The notes under the pieces: generated by a model | The model's input: the letters and a program-made list of their open reading frames with translations, nothing else | What the model was told of the DNA's origin: nothing | Database searches by the model: none | From: Deltaproteobacteria bacterium | Lineage (GTDB): Bacteria > Myxococcota_A > Polyangia > Haliangiales > Haliangiaceae | NCBI GenBank assembly: GCA_025353585.1 | Contig: JANXOM010000266.1 | Span: forward strand, 1-35,841 | Direction: 5' to 3' | DNA length: 35,841 nucleotides | Translations under genes and position numbers: made by a program | Shown here: positions 34,945 to 35,841 of the stretch, piece by piece | Numbering within the stretch: position 1 is the stretch's first letter | Layout: every line of letters begins with the position of its first letter

Positions 34945-35726
34945 GCTGCGTGAACCTCGGCGCCGTGGATCGTCGGGATGACGGCCACGTGGCTCGCGCG
35001 CTCGTCGCGCGTGCCCAGGTAGTACAGGGCCACCCCCGCGCCGACGGCCGCGACGCCCGTCACCCCGAGCACGTCGGCGACGAGCGCGTCGTGGCGGCCG
35101 CGCTTGTCGAGGTCGACGATGGTCTTGCCGGCGGCGCCGGCCGCGTACGCGTCGCTGACCTGCTGCGAGGCGGAGTGCGCGCGCAGCTCGTAGCCGAGCG
35201 CGCCGACGAGCGCGAGGCCGCCGCCGAGGCCGAGCCCGATGCCGACGTCACTCTCGACGTGCGCGCGAGGCTCACGAGGCGAGCGGAGGAACGTGAGCGA
35301 GGACGTGCCGGGGGGCGTGGCCGGGCCAGGGCCGGGGACGCTGACGGGGCGCAGCGCCTCGGCGCATTGCTCGACGGAGATTAGGTGCGTCTCGGCGAGG
35401 GCACGTGCGTCCGCCGGCGGGTCCGTCGCGAGGAACCGCTTGTACATCGTCGCGGCGTCGTCGCAGTGCCCGCCGAGCCGGTACGACTGCGCGAGGTTGA
35501 ACAGCAGCGCGGGGCTCGGTGCGAGCGCGTACGCCTCGGTGAAGGCGGCGATCGCGGCCGCGTAGTTCCCCTCGTCGTGGTGCTTGCGACCGCGCTCCGC
35601 GAGGGCGCGCGCCCGCGCCGGGATGTCGTTCCGGATCACGTCGGGCGCGTCGGCCCGCGCCGCGGGCGCGGCCACGAGGACCAGCAGCGTGACCGCCGGG
35701 ACGCAGCGCAGCAATAGCCGGGGCAT
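34932..35726 (-). CDS. Secreted TPR protein with C-terminal membrane segments
   Basis: 264 residues with a signal peptide (to about residue 25, AAPAARADA). TPR-like helices follow: RARALAERGRKHHDEGNYAA, AIAAFTEAYALAPSPALLFN and LAQSYRLGGHCDDAATMYKR. A Pro/Gly linker leads to hydrophobic segments (GIGLGLGGGLALVGALGYEL; VLGVTGVAAVGAGVALYYLG) and a final strand (VAVIPTIHGAEVHAAWRF). This signal-TPR-linker-span-strand order is very common in Myxococcota and probably places the TPR part in the periplasm. Partner unknown. It is the first gene of an overlapping pair with the Cys-rich lipoprotein. Confidence 0.85.
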   Translation of the reverse strand: MPRLLLRCVPAVTLLVLVAAPAARADAPDVIRNDIPARARALAERGRKHHDEGNYAAAIAAFTEAYALAPSPALLFNLAQSYRLGGHCDDAATMYKRFLATDPPADARALAETHLISVEQCAEALRPVSVPGPGPATPPGTSSLTFLRSPREPRAHVESDVGIGLGLGGGLALVGALGYELRAHSASQQVSDAYAAGAAGKTIVDLDKRGRHDALVADVLGVTGVAAVGAGVALYYLGTRDERASHVAVIPTIHGAEVHAAWRF

Positions 35727-35741
35727 CAGTAGGCTGCCATC

Positions 35742-35841
35742 GTGCCGTTGGACGAGAGCGCGGGTGGCCGCGCGCCCGTCGGCGCCAGCCCAGCCGGGGG
35801 GCGCTTCCGGTTGGCGGCCGCGGTCGGTGCGGTCGGCGTCA
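35742..35841 (+). CDS. Possible start of a divergent gene, cut by the window edge
   Basis: A GTG at 35742 opens a frame that runs to the end of the window (VPLDESAGGRAPVGASPAGG and on). It is divergent from the TPR gene, with only 15 bp between start codons. There are 33 residues, Ala/Gly-rich, and no motif. It could equally be non-coding. Confidence 0.3.
   Translation, partial: MPLDESAGGRAPVGASPAGGRFRLAAAVGAVGV

Overview
The window is high-GC DNA, densely coded on both strands, with many GTG starts and many start/stop overlaps. It is most likely from a myxobacterium-like member of the Myxococcota (old Deltaproteobacteria). Supporting signs are a C-terminal MYXO-CTERM-like tail on a trypsin-like protease, many small lipoproteins (several with Gly-Ser linkers), Hanks-type kinase, PEGA and TPR proteins, and a histone-fold protein of bacterial type. 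No rRNA, tRNA, CRISPR array, transposase or phage gene was seen.

Layout. 1-3.9 kb: the tail of a probable peptide-binding protein, glnD (PII uridylyltransferase), a membrane protein, a 43-residue membrane peptide and a convergent YXWGXW-type lipoprotein. 3.9-4.8 kb: no convincing gene, possibly decayed, with one remnant. 4.8-6.1 kb: a surface lipoprotein with one heme c motif and two long Gly-Ser tracts. 6.3-12.9 kb: guaB-guaA followed, with overlapping ends, by three envelope proteins (LPP20/FlgT-like, FlgT-like, PEGA lipoprotein) and an AI-2E family permease. 13-15.5 kb: a crotonase, convergent with a DsbD-like thiol reductase and a Cys-rich lipoprotein. 15.6-19.7 kb: hisC, a lipoprotein and aroA with overlapping stop/start codons, then a lipoprotein gene broken by an in-frame TAG. 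19.8-21 kb: a secreted protein of unknown function.

21-22.5 kb is the most unusual part. A phosphopantetheinyl transferase gene sits between two inverted copies of a ~90-bp repeat block, and the repeats supply its apparent start and stop codons. Directly upstream on the same strand is a protein with an N-terminal zinc-finger-like module and a C-terminal histone fold, then a trypsin-like protease. 23.8-26.8 kb: a beta-lactamase-family protein whose nucleophile is Ala, a gene-free stretch with another copy of the repeat family, and a broken AAA ATPase gene. 26.8-30 kb: an M1-type metallopeptidase, and an aminotransferase with a lipoprotein. 30-31.5 kb: a histidine phosphatase and a glutaredoxin/IscA-like/rhodanese triple fusion. 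31.5-35.8 kb: a FemAB/GNAT-like protein, lipoproteins, a Ser/Thr kinase and a TPR protein.

Housekeeping functions (nitrogen signalling, GMP, histidine/aromatic synthesis, disulfide reduction) are therefore interleaved with lineage-specific envelope proteins. Two genes are broken, together holding three in-frame TAG codons. Since TAG also ends intact genes here (guaB, guaA, aroA), decay or sequence error is more likely than recoding.
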